Shown here: positions 11,267 through 22,674 of the stretch, one piece after another | Layout: every line of letters starts with the position of its first letter | Position numbering within the stretch: the stretch's first letter is position 1 | Origin: Gonatopus flavifemur | Lineage: Eukaryota; Arthropoda; Insecta; Hymenoptera; Dryinidae | DNA length: 64,000 bases | Assembly: GCA_018340375.1 (NCBI GenBank) | Contig: JAFFJZ010000087.1 | Location: forward strand, 248,001 to 312,000 | Reading direction: 5' to 3' | The notes under the pieces: generated by a model | Databases searched by the model: none | What the model was told of the DNA's origin: nothing | What the model saw: the letters and a program-made list of their open reading frames with translations, nothing else | Position numbers and translations under genes: made by a program

Positions 11267-12220
11267 ACTCGTTCATCTAGTAGTGAAAGTGCTGACTCCG
11301 ATGGTGACACTCAAAACTAATTCAGTGTTCGATCGAACGTGGAATTGATATATTTTTATTTCGTTGTTTATTTCAATGTTTATTCCAATTTTCATTTTAG
11401 CGTTTATTTCGATGTTTTTTCAATGTTTTGCCTATTTCATGTGAGCCTTAAGCCTTTCGAGCTTAGAAAAACAATTATTTACGATTCAGTTCTTCATAAA
11501 GTTCACGTAGAATATGAACGGAGTTGGTGGGAATTTCACCCACTGGTGATTTTTCAGTTTCTTTTGTAAGTTCAATTCAAAAAATTTCAAGTTTTGGTTC
11601 TATCCTATATATGGAATATCTATTTAATTCTAACACATGAAAAATTGTTCTTCAAGAGCACGAATATAACTCTTTTCAGAACAATTGATTTATGGAGAAT
11701 TCTGATTCTGTTTAATTCCCCTGACATTGACTAGTTCTTCTGATCCGCTTTCTGAATTGTTTCAGTGCTCTCAAAGAAATCATTGATTTCAGCTAAGAAC
11801 ATTGCCAGAATTCTTCATAGATTCACTAGTTCAAATTAGTTGAAAAAGAATTGTACAAGAATTCTATTCACATTCTGAAAAGAGATTCTTCGTGTGTTAT
11901 ATGGGAGTATATTATATAGTAAAAAGGAATATTTCATAACGCAGAGGTTTGGCACATTCATTTCCAAATAAGGGAACGTGAACGTCCACAACCCATTCGA
12001 GATTTCTTTTCAATTCCTATTCAGAAAGCTCAAGCTCAGATTGTGAACAGAATCAGCAAAAATTCAGCCTCGACGATATTGTAATTTTCTTTCAGTTGGT
12101 CCCAATTTGAAAATTGATTCTTTATTCAGCACTTGCAGTATCTGTTGAAATGTATGATTCTACAATATTATTTTATATTATTATTTTTTTTTATAGTGCA
12201 GCGGTTGAAAATGTTTATTT
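11267..12220. other. Non-coding stretch, possible 3' UTR at its start
   Basis: If the preceding exons are real, the first part is their 3' UTR. Short open frames (76 codons at 11,339) have no motif. Nothing else was recognised. Confidence 0.35.
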
Positions 12221-12288
12221 TCAAGTTTAGCTGTTTTAAGTTGGATCTATATTTCCAAGTTTAGCTGTCGTAAGTTGGATGTATATTT
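12221..12288. repeat. Two tandem 34-bp units
   Basis: TCAAGTTTAGCTGTTTTAAG (from 12,221) and CCAAGTTTAGCTGTCGTAAG (from 12,255) begin two 34-bp copies that both continue with TTGGAT.TATAT. Confidence 0.65.
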
Positions 12289-12320
12289 TCTTGAACGTTG
12301 ATTCAATGTTAACAATGTTC

Positions 12321-12490
12321 AAATGTGATATTATGAAAAGTTAATGTGATAATACGTGGATTATATTCCATTCCTCCAATTTGATAGTCTGATGTTAAAA
12401 TCTTAAATGTGATATTATGGAAAGTCAATGTGATGTTACGTGGATCATATTCCATTCCTCCGATTTGATAGTCTGATGTTAAAATCTTCT
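12321..12490. repeat. Two tandem 84-bp units
   Basis: AAATGTGATATTATG starts at 12,321 and again at 12,405. Both copies continue through CGTGGAT.ATATTCCATTCC and TTTGATAGTCTGATGTTAAA with only a few differences. The open minus-strand frame across them is a by-product, since 84 is a multiple of three. Confidence 0.75.
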
Positions 12491-13489
12491 CCAAATGAAT
12501 ATTTATGAATAGATCAAATCTTGTCATAAAAAATTGATTGGAAAGAAAACTGATCCCCTTTTTGAAGTTGACCGAAAGCCAACTTATTTCTTTTTATATC
12601 TATTTATGATATATTCATAAAAAAGTGAGGTAAATCGTATTTCAAGTATTATTAAGGGCCATGGAGTCCTTGAAGAGGTGGTCGAAATTTTGCTACGTAC
12701 TTTCTGAACAACTCAGCAATAAATACGAATTTCAAAGATGTAATAATGAATTGAATTGGTGGAATTAGGCTTTGAATATCAAACTGAAAATGCAAATGAT
12801 TCCTAAAAATCATGCAAACTATTATAAACATATTAACCCACAAATGTCAATAATCCTTATAACTTGGTTCCTCACGTTTAGGAATTACTTCGGACTTTGG
12901 ATTTACATCCAGAGCGTAACCCTAGCACTGCACTTCACGATGTTTGGTTAACTTCAGAGCAATTGATTACAATACAGTAATGGAATTATGAATTGTGATT
13001 TGACAATAGAAATGAATGAGTGATTGATTACGATTGATTGAACGTTTTTTCAATATGCTTTGAACCAAAAATACCATTGGGAATTCATTTTTCCAATCGG
13101 GCCAATCGGAGTTTTTTTTACAGGGTTGCTGCATATTCAAATTTTGTGATCATTGCTTAGTTGTTTAAAAACTATGTAGCAAAGTCTTATCAGTCTTCTG
13201 ATACTCCAATACTTGCTACATAAGTTACGTAAACACGAACGCAAACGTAAACAGCTGCGCACGGAGCCAAATTTCCGTAGTGCCTGATCCTTCTGTTCCT
13301 TTAGGAAAGTAAAATTTCTGCAAAGCGTATTACTGTTACTACTACTTATTGGTTAGGGAATGCTGACTGTTTACCCACCCTAGTAGCACTAAACTTCATC
13401 AAATGTTCTCAGAATTCTTTGCAGAACGTTGGAATACTGTAGGAACATTCGAAGAATATTTTATCCATATTGGTATTACTTGGTCACAA
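12491..13489. other. Non-coding stretch
   Basis: No supported gene, RNA or transposon end was seen. The minus-strand 63-codon frame near 12,652-12,843 has no motif. Confidence 0.4.
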
Positions 13490-14429
13490 TGAGTGAATAC
13501 ATTGCGTTTCAGTGTACAAATATGGACGTATTCATGCGAGATGGAAAACTGTTGTTCCATTGTCACATCCTCTCTCTCTCTCTCTCTCTGTGAGTATAAG
13601 CCTGCACGCTCTTGCTTCGCTCTACTTTGTCAACTGTTTTACTGCATATTTTGTGGCCCTATTGGGGTCGACCTTGTTTCAGTGCATCCCTTATCGGCTC
13701 GGGCATTTTTTTGAGCAACCAACGATAAGTAGCTGTTTCGTTGGCAGCCGATGGTGGATGTTTTGTGATTCGCATTTATCTGGTGTTGTTGGAGCATCTG
13801 CCAAGCGGGAAGACCAAGGCTGGTGTATTACAAGTGCTTTTCGCGCGTGGCGCTTATCATTCGCCTCTTATCATTGATTGGTCTGTCTTCTCTACACGTC
13901 ATCACGGTAACGTTGAGGTATTGGCCATTGTAGCACATCCACACTCCACAGCATAAATCTTGCCTTCCAACGGGAGCCTTGACGACATCTTTGTTGGCAT
14001 ACTAATTCGTATCACATCACTTTTCAACGAGGTTTTTCACACATGCTTTCTCTATCCTCATTTGCGGTCTACATAGATAATAATTCGCTGATGCATTTCT
14101 CAATAATACTTTCATTACATTCATAATTATAATGCGCGATTATTTCATAGTACTAGCGTTCGTTCGTATATACTGCGTTGTGTGTATCACACATATACTA
14201 TGATACCGAGTGTATAGATACGTGCACACTGTTGTTGTATTCTTTCTACGTTATTGCTCTCATCTCTGTCTCTCTAACTACTCGATGGTACTCTCTCTCA
14301 CCCAACGTAGCATATACTCATCTTAACCGTTCTCACAACGACTTTTTTTTTTTTTTTTCTGTATAATTCGTTTTTTATTTGGATTTTCACACATATTAGT
14401 ACCAGATTTTTCTCTTTTTCATTATTACA
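13490..14429 (+). other. Probable 5' UTR/promoter region of the LINE
   Basis: The plus strand is pyrimidine-rich, with a (CT)n run at about 13,569-13,588 and a T14-class run at 14,344-14,359. The 121-codon frame at 13,512 has no recognisable domain. Position just upstream of ORF1 suggests an internal-promoter UTR. An alternative is ordinary flanking DNA for its first part. Confidence 0.45.
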
Positions 14430-15557
14430 ATGGATCACATTTGCTCAATCTGCAGAAAATCTGTGAAAACGGATGTCATTAAGTGTACACCGTGCATAAA
14501 ATATTTCCATCCTGGTTGTGTGAAACTAGATGAAACGTACAACCACAACAACGAGCTTGTACTCTACAAAGGTCCCTTGGAATCCTTCAAAAAGTCTGGA
14601 GATATCCCTCCCTCATCAATGGAAGTTGATTGTCCGTCAACTTCGATGGTTAATCGCAACACCAGTGGTGGTACTACTCCTAATACAACCTTTACCATAG
14701 ATGATATTATGAGAGCTATTCAAATATCCTCAGATAAACTCGATAATTTCATTGAGCGGCAAGAACGCAATAATACTGAGGTTCATGCTCGACTTCAACA
14801 ACTGTCTTCCATCGAAAACAATGTCTCCTGTTTATCCAGCAAATTTGCGGGGCTTGAACAGGCTGTTATGACAGTCAATCAGGATGTGAAATCGCTCACT
14901 AAAATCTACCAGGAATTAAAAACCTCACTGGAACAGAATTCCTCTTCTATCAAAATGACTGATGCCAGCCTCATATCGCTTAGCCAGCGTGTTGTAACCA
15001 TTGAAGATAACTCTCAATCTCACTCAGCACGCATCTCTGAATTGGAACAACAAAATACCAAGTTGCTAGAAGAACTTCGAGCGCTGCGCTCTCAATCAAA
15101 TAGGAACCTTCTCACTCTTTCAGGATTACCTGAACTTCCTGATGAATTCATTCCGAGCCGTATCATGGATGTCTTGGCTCATCTTAATGTTCAGATCACC
15201 CAATCTAACATTGTGAGAGCATTTCGTCTTCGCTCCACCAAAACTACATCGCGTCCACGTACCATCCTTATGGAGCTTGATTCTCCTTCTCTCCGAACGA
15301 AAATACTTGAGGCCAAACGTTCTACAGGATTAGTCGACGCGTCTGATATTAATCCCTCTCTACCTAAGTCTAGGCTTTATCTTAATGAATATCTGCCGTC
15401 TGATATAGCCTCTCTTCTCGCAGAAACTAAGAAAGTTGCGAAGTCTAAAGGATATCTTCATACTTGGTCGAGGAATGGACGTATTCTGGTGAAAAAAGAT
15501 GATACCTCAAATGTTATCGTCATCTCATCTAACAGGGACTTTGATCAACTTAGGTGA
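14430..15557 (+). CDS. LINE ORF1: zinc finger, coiled coil and FP-like C-terminal domain
   Basis: This open 375-residue frame encodes the LINE's RNA-binding ORF1 protein. The N-terminus has a PHD-like Cys/His cluster (C5, C8, C19, C22, H27, C30). A long polar helical region with heptad-like spacing (about residues 90-215) suggests a coiled coil for multimerisation. The C-terminal part (about 218-375) begins NRNLLTLSGLPELPDEF and has the RAFRLRS...RPRTILMEL pattern common to LINE ORF1 proteins related to the baculovirus FP fold. It starts at the first ATG, ends 54 bases before the ORF2 start and is in a different frame from it. It is intact, so ORF1 may still be translatable. Confidence 0.8.
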   Translation: MDHICSICRKSVKTDVIKCTPCIKYFHPGCVKLDETYNHNNELVLYKGPLESFKKSGDIPPSSMEVDCPSTSMVNRNTSGGTTPNTTFTIDDIMRAIQISSDKLDNFIERQERNNTEVHARLQQLSSIENNVSCLSSKFAGLEQAVMTVNQDVKSLTKIYQELKTSLEQNSSSIKMTDASLISLSQRVVTIEDNSQSHSARISELEQQNTKLLEELRALRSQSNRNLLTLSGLPELPDEFIPSRIMDVLAHLNVQITQSNIVRAFRLRSTKTTSRPRTILMELDSPSLRTKILEAKRSTGLVDASDINPSLPKSRLYLNEYLPSDIASLLAETKKVAKSKGYLHTWSRNGRILVKKDDTSNVIVISSNRDFDQLR

Positions 15558-15611
15558 CTCCCGATTCGACCCTCAAACTCTCACTCTAATGCAGTTTTCC
15601 GTTCGTTAAAA

Positions 15612-16649
15612 ATGTGTCATGTTAATGCACAATCACTTATGGCTCATTTTGATGAGTTCTCTGATTTTTTCTGCACTAAGAATCCGAATAAGTACGATGT
15701 TATTGCGGTATCTGAGACCTGGTTTAGGAGTGACATGGATGACTCATTCTGCTCATTGGATGGATATGTGGTCTTTCGTTGCGATGGGGTGGGTCGTATT
15801 GGCGGGGGGGTCTGTCTCTATATTAAACAGAATCTCCAATACAAAATTATACAGAAATCTGAGTACGATGCCACTTGTCCACAACCCGAATATCTATTCG
15901 TCCAGGTTTCCAGCACGTGTATGCGCAAAGTACTCATTGGTGTAGTTTACAGACCTCCGAAAATAGGATTTGCTAATTTGGAAACGGTGATCTCTACACT
16001 GAGTACTGACTATCACGACAAAATCATTATGGGTGACTGGAACACCGACTTGTGCCGTTCATCTCCTGATAGTACTTATCTCCGTAAAATACTCTCCAGT
16101 CTGAATCTGGCCATTGTCCCCTACGGCCCCACTCATCACACGTCCATCTCTTCTACCTTGCTTGACTTATGTGTAGTGGACGATCTCTCCAAAGTGATTG
16201 ACCATGAACAAAAGGAAATGCCTTTTCTATCTCGGCATGACATGATCTCAATTGAATACTCTTTCAATCTACCCATGAGTCAACAGCAGATCGTCTCTGT
16301 GCGTGATTACTCGCGGATCAATGGGCAAGATATTGATATACCATCGATTTTGCTGAACATCGGGAACTCGGGTATTACAAATATTGATGAGTGTGTTGGG
16401 GTTTTCCATGATTATCTCACTGATCTATACAATAGTGAAGTACCGATCAGAAGGTTCACTCCCAGACGTCCTCCTTCTCCCTGGATAACTCAGGAGATTC
16501 GTAATCTCATCCGTGAACGTAACACTGCGAGGAGGACATATCTCCGCACAAGAAATCCTGAATGTCATTTACTCTTCACACGACTAAGGAACAACGTTGT
16601 TACTTCTCTCAGGAATGCGAAGCGTCAATATTATAACGACATTGATTGA
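15612..16649 (+). pseudogene. LINE ORF2, part 1: AP endonuclease
   Basis: The 345-codon frame opens with HVNAQSLMAHFDEF and contains DVIAVSETWF (catalytic Glu, residues about 34-43), GGGVCLYIKQ, LIGVVYRPP, IIMGDWNTDL (Asn/Asp pair) and the closing LSRHDMISIEYSF (His/Asp). These are the endonuclease blocks of LINE ORF2. The frame ends with a TGA at 16,647-16,649, directly where the protein shifts into the next frame. Confidence 0.85.
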
Positions 16650-17623
16650 TGGGCACTCCCGACTCACGCACACTTTGGAGAGAACTTCGTACCCTGAGAA
16701 TAATCAAATCTAATAGTAATCATCCGCCCGCGGATAAATTTTGTGTGAACGAGCTTAGTTTACACTTCTCTGCTGGCTTTCATCCGGCCTGTCCTCCACC
16801 GCCCATTCTCGACCAAAGTCTCGGCTACAGTGATAACCTTTTCTTTTTCCCTCACTTGACTCCTCATGATCTGCTACATTTCTATCATTTTTCTAACTCA
16901 AATACTATTCCTCCAGATGGGCTTCCTGGTCGATTCCTTAACCTGATCGCTCCGTCCATTTTTCCATTCCTACTGACCTTATTCAATTCCTCTCTCATGC
17001 TATCTCTCTTTCCTATGGCGTGGAAACGCTCCTTCATTACACCTTTACCTAAAACAAGATCTCCACAAACTCCACCTGATTTCCGCCCTATCTCCATTCT
17101 CTGTGAGTCATGTAAAATACTTGAAAAGATCGTCCATCACTTCTTGTGTGATTTTTTGACCAAGAATTCTATACTTGACAAATATCAGTGTGGATTCATC
17201 AAACACCGCTCCACTCAAACTGCTCTTTTAAAATTGACTGATGATGTTCGTGAAGCGATTGATAAGCGCATGATCACTCTTTTGGTGGGGTTTGATTTCT
17301 CAAGAGCTTTTGATACCGTTAACCACTCTTTGCTTATACAAAAACTCGCTTCTTTCAATATATCTACCCCCGTGCTGAAGTGGTTTTGGTCCTATCTATC
17401 TGGTCGCACGCAATCAGTTAGAAGCTCTAAAGGTTGCTCAGAATGGACTCCAGTTACCTCAGGTGTTCCCCAAGGCTCTCGCCTGGGCCCTCTCTTATTC
17501 GCACTGTATGTCACCGACATAAATTCGATTATTCACCATTGTAAACTCTTTAAATTCGCTGATGACTTTTATATTTATTTGCATACCTTTTCTCATAGAC
17601 GAATGTATCCCGAAATTGAATGA
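16646..17623 (+). pseudogene. LINE ORF2, part 2: reverse transcriptase
   Basis: This frame has the RT blocks in order: PPDGLPGRFL, WKRSFITPLPK, DFRPISILCESCKILEKIV, DKYQCGFIKHRSTQTALL, VGFDFSRAFDTVNH (first catalytic Asp), TSGVPQGSRLGPLLFALYV and KFADDFYIYL (catalytic Asp pair at about 17,557). It is out of phase with part 1, so one base was lost or gained near 16,640. A second shift just after the FADD block moves the thumb into the next frame. Confidence 0.85.
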
Positions 17624-18431
17624 CGATATGCAGAGAATTGCCAGCTGGTGCTCCACCAACTACCTAATCCTGAACCCCTTGAAAACGAATTGCATGATCC
17701 TTGGTTCTCCACGTTACGTCAACGATATTTCTCTTCGCTCCTTACCGGACATCATACTTCAGGGCACCCCTATAAATCTTGTCTCTTCGCTTAAATCGCT
17801 TGGGATTATTCTGACACCTTCTCTTAATTGGAATGAGCAAGTAACTTCTGTCTGCAGGAAAGTCTCGTGCGCACTCTACCAATTGCGACTTAATGGCAAC
17901 GCACTCTCTATCCAGATGAGAACTAAACTGATTTCAACGCTAGTCATACCCTATTTTGATTATTGTTGCTTAGTTCTCACTGATCTCTCCGAAGGAGACA
18001 GTATACGTCTGCAGCGTAAACTGAATGCCTGCGTGCGGTTTATTTTCAACCTCAGGAAAGATGTCCACATCTCTCCTTTCTTCACGCGCCTCGGCTGGCT
18101 CAAACTTTCTGAGCGACGGAAATTTTTCCTGGGGTCGTACTTGCATCATCTATTTGCTTTCAAGGATCCTCCTTTTCTTCACGATCGTTTTAACTTTGGT
18201 ACCTCTGATGCAATTCGTTGCACTAGATCGAATAGGGGGCTCCTTAAAATACCACTGCATCATACTACCACATATCAAAAATCTTTTTTGATAACAGGTA
18301 GTAAACTCTGGAACACGATCCCAGATAACATCAAGTGTAGCTCTTCCCCTAACGTCTTCAAAAAGAGGTATTATGACTCTTGCTCACCTCCACCCTTTCT
18401 CACTCATAGACATATACTCCTTTTCAAGTAG
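17562..18431 (+). pseudogene. LINE ORF2, part 3: RT thumb and C-terminal region
   Basis: It continues from about 17,585 with IPKLNDDMQRIASWCSTNYL, KTNCMILG, LKSLGIILTPSLNWNEQV, the IPYFDYCCLV block and a terminal SKLWNTIPDNIK, all typical of the RT thumb and C-terminal part of Jockey/CR1-type LINEs. It ends at TAG 18,429-18,431. No RNase H domain follows. Confidence 0.8.
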
Positions 18432-18460
18432 GTTCATCGTGGTTCATCTTACGCTTTTCT

Positions 18461-18590
18461 TGCCTTCATCTTCATTCTGCGCATTTATCACTATTGTATC
18501 TCTATTTTATATCTGTTTTTTCATTTGCCTTCATCTTCATTCTGCGCATTTATAACTATTGTATCTCTATCTTATATCTGTATTTTCATT
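18461..18590. repeat. 65-bp tandem duplication in LINE 3' UTR
   Basis: TGCCTTCATCTTCATTCTGC begins at 18,461 and again at 18,526, and the following 45 bases match with few changes. It lies in the C/T-rich 3' UTR, about 30 bases after the ORF2 stop. Confidence 0.8.
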
Positions 18591-18796
18591 TCTCACACCT
18601 TTGTAATCTCATCCTCACTCTCATTCTCATTTCATCTTTATTTTTAAGTTCATTCATTCTGCCTTCTTTTTGCTTTTCGGGCTGTAGGTTTAATGCTGTA
18701 TATATATAAGTATTTTTGTATATAATATCTTTGTTATTGTTCATACTTCTTTCTCAATTGTTCCACAGGATGTTCATCCTAGAACATAAATAAACA

Positions 18797-18856
<60 letters not shown>
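18797..18856. repeat. (TCTA)n microsatellite tail of the LINE
   Basis: About fifteen uninterrupted ATCT/TCTA units follow AAATAAACAT. Tails of short tandem repeats instead of poly(A) are known in several LINE clades. It marks the 3' end of the element. Confidence 0.85.
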
Positions 18857-18928
18857 CCTATCTGAAAAGTCAGATAAACTTCAATCGGCGCTGTGACCTT
18901 GACTGCATAAGAACCATCGAGATATTAC

Positions 18929-19086
18929 ATCTGCCATGCAAAGCAAAAAAGTGGTTAACTCAATTTTTTGCCAAGAATTGGATTTTTGTATCATCCGATT
19001 CAGGGAATTTTCCTGCATCGGATGACATAAAAAAAAAATCTCAAAAGAAATTGAGTTAACCACTTCTTTGCTCTTTACGGCAGATA
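18929..19086. mobile_element. Foldback MITE, about 158 bp
   Basis: The arms AGTGGTTAACTCAATTT (near 18,949) and AAATTGAGTTAACCACTT (near 19,050) extend outward through GCAAAGC/GCTCTTT to ATCTGCC/GGCAGAT, giving arms of roughly 40 bases. An inner hairpin ATCATCCGAT/ATCGGATGAC is also present. It sits beside a CCAATAG repeat copy. No coding capacity. Confidence 0.65.
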
Positions 19087-19800
19087 TATTATCAATATTC
19101 ATGATGTTTCGCCGATCATACAGATGAAAACCAATAGGACATCGAATTACCCATAGGATCTCATGAAAACCCTCAAGTATTGCGACAATAACCGCATAGA
19201 AACCGATATAGGATATCGTTTTCGATCGGATTTGGCTCATTTGTTTCTTTTGATTTTTTTTCATGGATTCCATCGAATGTTAGTAAAGTTTGGGAGAAAA
19301 TCCTCACTTATACTAATTCAGTCCTTGATGGAAAACGCATTATCAAATTAATGGAAATTTTCATCAACTTACCTTCTGACTGCATTCTCCTAAATAAAAA
19401 TGACTTTGACCGAATTCATATTTGAATCGATGTATTCAAATGTTTTGCACTTCATTTCAATTCGTTCATCCGAAGAAACGAGATTGAAAAGAATTTAAAT
19501 GATTTTTCTAGTAATTTTTAATTTACAGAAATTACACGTACCCTAGCGAGAAAGTCCAATATATTCCAATAGATTCCTATAGATACTATGACAAAGCGAC
19601 ATAGTTTCCCAATAGAAATTGCCTATGTACTCCCTTGAGAAAACTCACGCCATTTTGACTGGAGCGCATCATTTTTCCGTCAAAAAATTGGCGAAAATAT
19701 GACGCGTTTTGGCCAGAATGGAGTAAATTTCCCTAAGGGTTGCTATAATGGTTATGATACAATCACACAGGAAATCGATAGAAACCCATTAATTCCAATA
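19087..19800. repeat. Two CCAATAG family copies with a small inverted repeat
   Basis: The first copy (about 19,090-19,300) has AAAACCAATAGGACATCG and GCGACAATAACCGCATAG. The second (about 19,545-19,800) has AGTCCAATATATTCC, TATGACAAAGCGACATAG and CGATAGAAACCC. Between the halves of the second, about 19,628-19,735, lies an imperfect inverted repeat (ACTCACGCCATTTTGACTGG against CCAGAATGGAGT) that may be a small insertion. Confidence 0.45.
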
Positions 19801-21413
19801 AAATCACATGTACGGGAGTGTTTAGGTAGGGTGTGTGAATCGTTGAGGAAATACCAGTGAATAACAATGAATAGTATCTCATTTTAGTCTGGAAGTACGG
19901 ATTATATGTATGAACCCTGGGGGAGCGTAATTCACGTGTACAACTCCACTGAATCTCATTGAAAACTGAGCGAACGATACTCATTCATCCCAATCAAATT
20001 CTTTTATGAGTGGTGTGAAATCTTTCTGAAAAATCTGTGACAGCATTGTAGTTCTTACTAGCTGCTTTTCGGAAAATGCTAATCAATTCCCGCGCATGAA
20101 CATATTACGTTTTACTATGCAAATTCGATTTGATTCATGGATGATGGAGGCCCACTATTCGATCGTGAGATTCCACTGAATTCTAATACACTTTTCTGAA
20201 AGAGAATACAATGTGAGAACAGTGAATATCTTCTCTGCTTATTCCAGTAAAAGCTTGTTTCCATTTCCCGTTGATAATTTAGAAACTCCTTATATCGTGT
20301 CATCAAACGAATACATTATATTTTCATTTCCAAATACAATTTGTTTCCACTATAACAAAACTCTCGCTCAATCGTACAATACAATTCAAAACCAATAAAA
20401 TTTGAAGTAGAAATATTCACTGCTTCAATTAGAACTTCCTAATAGTAAAGAGTAGGAAACACATTAAATTGTCTTTTGGGAACCCCATTGGAATATCTTC
20501 ATTCGATCACCATATTCTAAAGGTAAGTACACATTCAAATTCCTTCACACACGATATTCAATTGCAAAATTCAATTTTAAATCATTGTAGTTTGGAGAAG
20601 AAATACTAACAACTCTCAACGATATTCATTACTGGAAAATTCCAATGGAACAGATTTGAATTCAATAGTTGCAATTCGATAAATTACTTATTTTCATCAT
20701 ATTGATTGAACTTAGATAAAGGGAATAAATTCCAATACATAACGAGATATTAATGGTTAACTGCACTTGCGGGTAGTTTACCATGAAATATCGAGCTTAT
20801 TCGGATTTACTGTTATAATCTGATACACTTCTGGTTAGCTTACAGTTGTATTTGTAATTGCCTGTACATCCTCTTGCATTCCATCAATTAATTTTCATGA
20901 GTAGTTATATGCAAATGCTGTGACACGACGACATCGTTTTCCGACTGATTCCAATAGACTCGTGTTTTTTATGGGATTTTATCGGAATTTTTCAACAGGG
21001 CTTTATATTCGATCACGCGTCATTCATTTTTAATGTACACATAATCTATGTGTATGTTTGTCAACTTCAATGGCATTAGAACATCATCGTAGAATAGTTT
21101 GAAAGTGAGTGAATATTCAAAATAAATGTCATAAGAAATGGTAGTCCATCTCAAAGCTAACAGCTCAACTTGGATAGTTGAATCTATATTCTGAGAATTA
21201 TAAGAGGTTTTCCATCCCTTCAATGGTGGACTCGACCCCCGATCATGGAAACTTATCTTTTCATCAGCAATTTCCCTAGGTTTGGGCACTATTTTGTGCT
21301 TGAAAATTTGTTGCTGAACATTTGTGCACATGAATGAAGAAAGGAATAAAGATGAATGAAAGAAGGAATCTGTTGAAACATGTCATTAACCCAAGTAGTA
21401 ACCGAATGTTGTA
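19801..21413. other. Non-coding stretch
   Basis: Short frames up to 103 codons have no motif. A partial CCAATAG family end (TATCGGAATTTTTCAACAGG) lies at about 20,980-20,999. Nothing else was recognised. Confidence 0.4.
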
Positions 21414-21415
21414 TA

Positions 21416-21729
21416 CAGGGTGTCCCAGAACAAAGTACCGACCTTTCACCAGCGTGTTCCTGAGAGAGAACTGAACAACTTTTCCATTTACCATTTTTTG
21501 ATCCGAGGCTCAAGTTCACAGTTGATTTCAACCAATCAAGTGGATGCTACATAAGTATACTCTTCGATCATTAGACTAGCCGATGTGCTTGCCACGTGAA
21601 TGGCCAACTTATTTTGTTTATAACTCAAAAACTAAGCTTCGGATCGAAAAATTTCAAATGGAAAAGTTGTTCAGTTTTCTCTCAGGAATACGCTGGTGAA
21701 AGGTCGGGAGTGTTTTCTGGGACACCCTG
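21416..21729. mobile_element. Tc1/mariner-type MITE, 314 bp
   Basis: CAGGGTGTCCCAGAACA on the left and TTCTGGGACACCCTG on the right are inverted ends, and the match continues for about 90 bases (GTACCGACCTTTCACCAGCG against CGCTGGTGAAAGGTCGGGAG). TA flanks both ends (21,414-21,415 and 21,730-21,731). The ends resemble the CAGGGCGTCCCA end of the DD41D element downstream, suggesting that a transposase of that type moves it. No coding capacity. Confidence 0.8.
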
Positions 21730-21771
21730 TATTTACAATGAACGTTCATAGTATATATATATATCTAGATA

Positions 21772-22273
21772 TCCCTGGTGAAGATGGAAGCGGAAAGGAA
21801 AACTAAATGAAGCGTATGCTGGAAAGTAACAGAAAAGTTAATGAAAAGTTTACGGAGCCTTAACGAGAGGTTTAAGAAGAGTATGTGAAGCGGGAATTGA
21901 AACAAACAAATCGTATACAATCGAAAGAAAAAAAATTCAACTTCTTTGTGGGAATCGAACCAGGGACTTCCACCTTAGTGTAAGAGGGTCTTATCAACTA
22001 ATCTATAGACCACCGTTGGCATTGCCTGCTTGAAAACATTATTTGAACTTAGAATAGATATAATCCGCACACGCTTGATGTAACCTACAGTTACGCCACA
22101 TGAAGCGTGTTTAAAACGGGATCAAAAGCTTATGGAGCGTATATGGAACGTATGATTCCATCACTTTACAGCAAACGAGCATCACACGCTCCAGGGGGAG
22201 AGAATTGGAACCTTTTTCGCTTCGTATGCGCTTCCGTCGCGTTTTGTGTATACGCTTCATTTTCACCAGGGAT
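21772..22273. mobile_element. TIR element, 502 bp, with a tRNA-like insert
   Basis: TATCCCTGGTGAA at 21,770-21,782 and its exact complement TTCACCAGGGATA at 22,263-22,275 define the ends, with TA on both sides. Subterminal regions share GAAGCG and CGCTTC motifs. The interior holds the tRNA-like stretch listed next. No open frame of note. The terminus resembles the MITE at 56,305. Confidence 0.7.
21945..22020 (-). repeat. tRNA-related sequence
   Basis: Read on the minus strand, the stretch has an A-box-like TGGTCTATAGATTAGTTGAT and a B-box GGTTCGATTCCC about 31 bases later, the spacing of a tRNA. Acceptor and T-stem pairing is poor, so it is not a working tRNA gene; it looks like a SINE head or tRNA pseudogene carried by the TIR element. 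Confidence 0.5.
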
Positions 22274-22299
22274 ACTATGAATGTGCATAGTATATATAC

Positions 22300-22674
22300 A
22301 GGGCGTCCCATTTGAAACAGGACAGCTGAATAACTCTTTCAGGGAATGGAGGGGGAAAAAAATTGTTCAGATAAAAGTTGTAAGGTTCGAAGGGGGCCAT
22401 AAGATGGTGACCTTGAATTTGACCTTGAGGTCAATTTTGAGCATAATTGATGGTCAAAGTATGTTTTTTCAAATGGGAAACCCTACGTTCGACCTCAGAA
22501 ATGGAAAGAGCGGAAAATTTTACGTCCGAATATGTTAACATATCAGGTCATTTAGAGGTCATTTGGAGGTCAAAAAACCATTTTCTATGGATTTTCACGG
22601 AAAAGCCTCAAACGAGTTGTTTCTCTGACCAAAGTTATTAAAGTTAAAGTGAAACCCCACATTTTGACCTTGAA
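22300..22674 (+). repeat. Left TIR of the DD41D element
   Basis: About 375 bases mirrored at 23,960-24,335, from CAGGGCGTCCC to GTGAAACCCCACATTTTGAC. Several GACCTTGA and GGTCATTT.GAGGTCA motifs repeat inside it and may be transposase-binding sites; that role is inference. Confidence 0.85.

Larger units (their letters stand above)
13490..18857 (+). mobile_element. Nearly full-length two-ORF LINE with (TCTA)n tail
   Basis: The element has an ORF1 nucleic-acid-binding protein, an ORF2 with AP endonuclease and reverse transcriptase, a C/T-rich 3' UTR and a microsatellite tail. ORF1 is open; ORF2 has two frameshifts. The general plan and motifs fit the Jockey/CR1 side of the LINE tree (no RNase H seen); the clade cannot be fixed by eye. 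The 3' end is the (TCTA)n run at about 18,797-18,856. The 5' end is set only approximately, from the start of the unusual C/T-rich sequence near 13,490; no target duplication was found. Confidence 0.8.

Noticed and set aside
13512..13877. 121-codon plus-strand frame before LINE ORF1
   Set aside because: Pyrimidine-rich composition, no domain, and location in the probable LINE 5' UTR.
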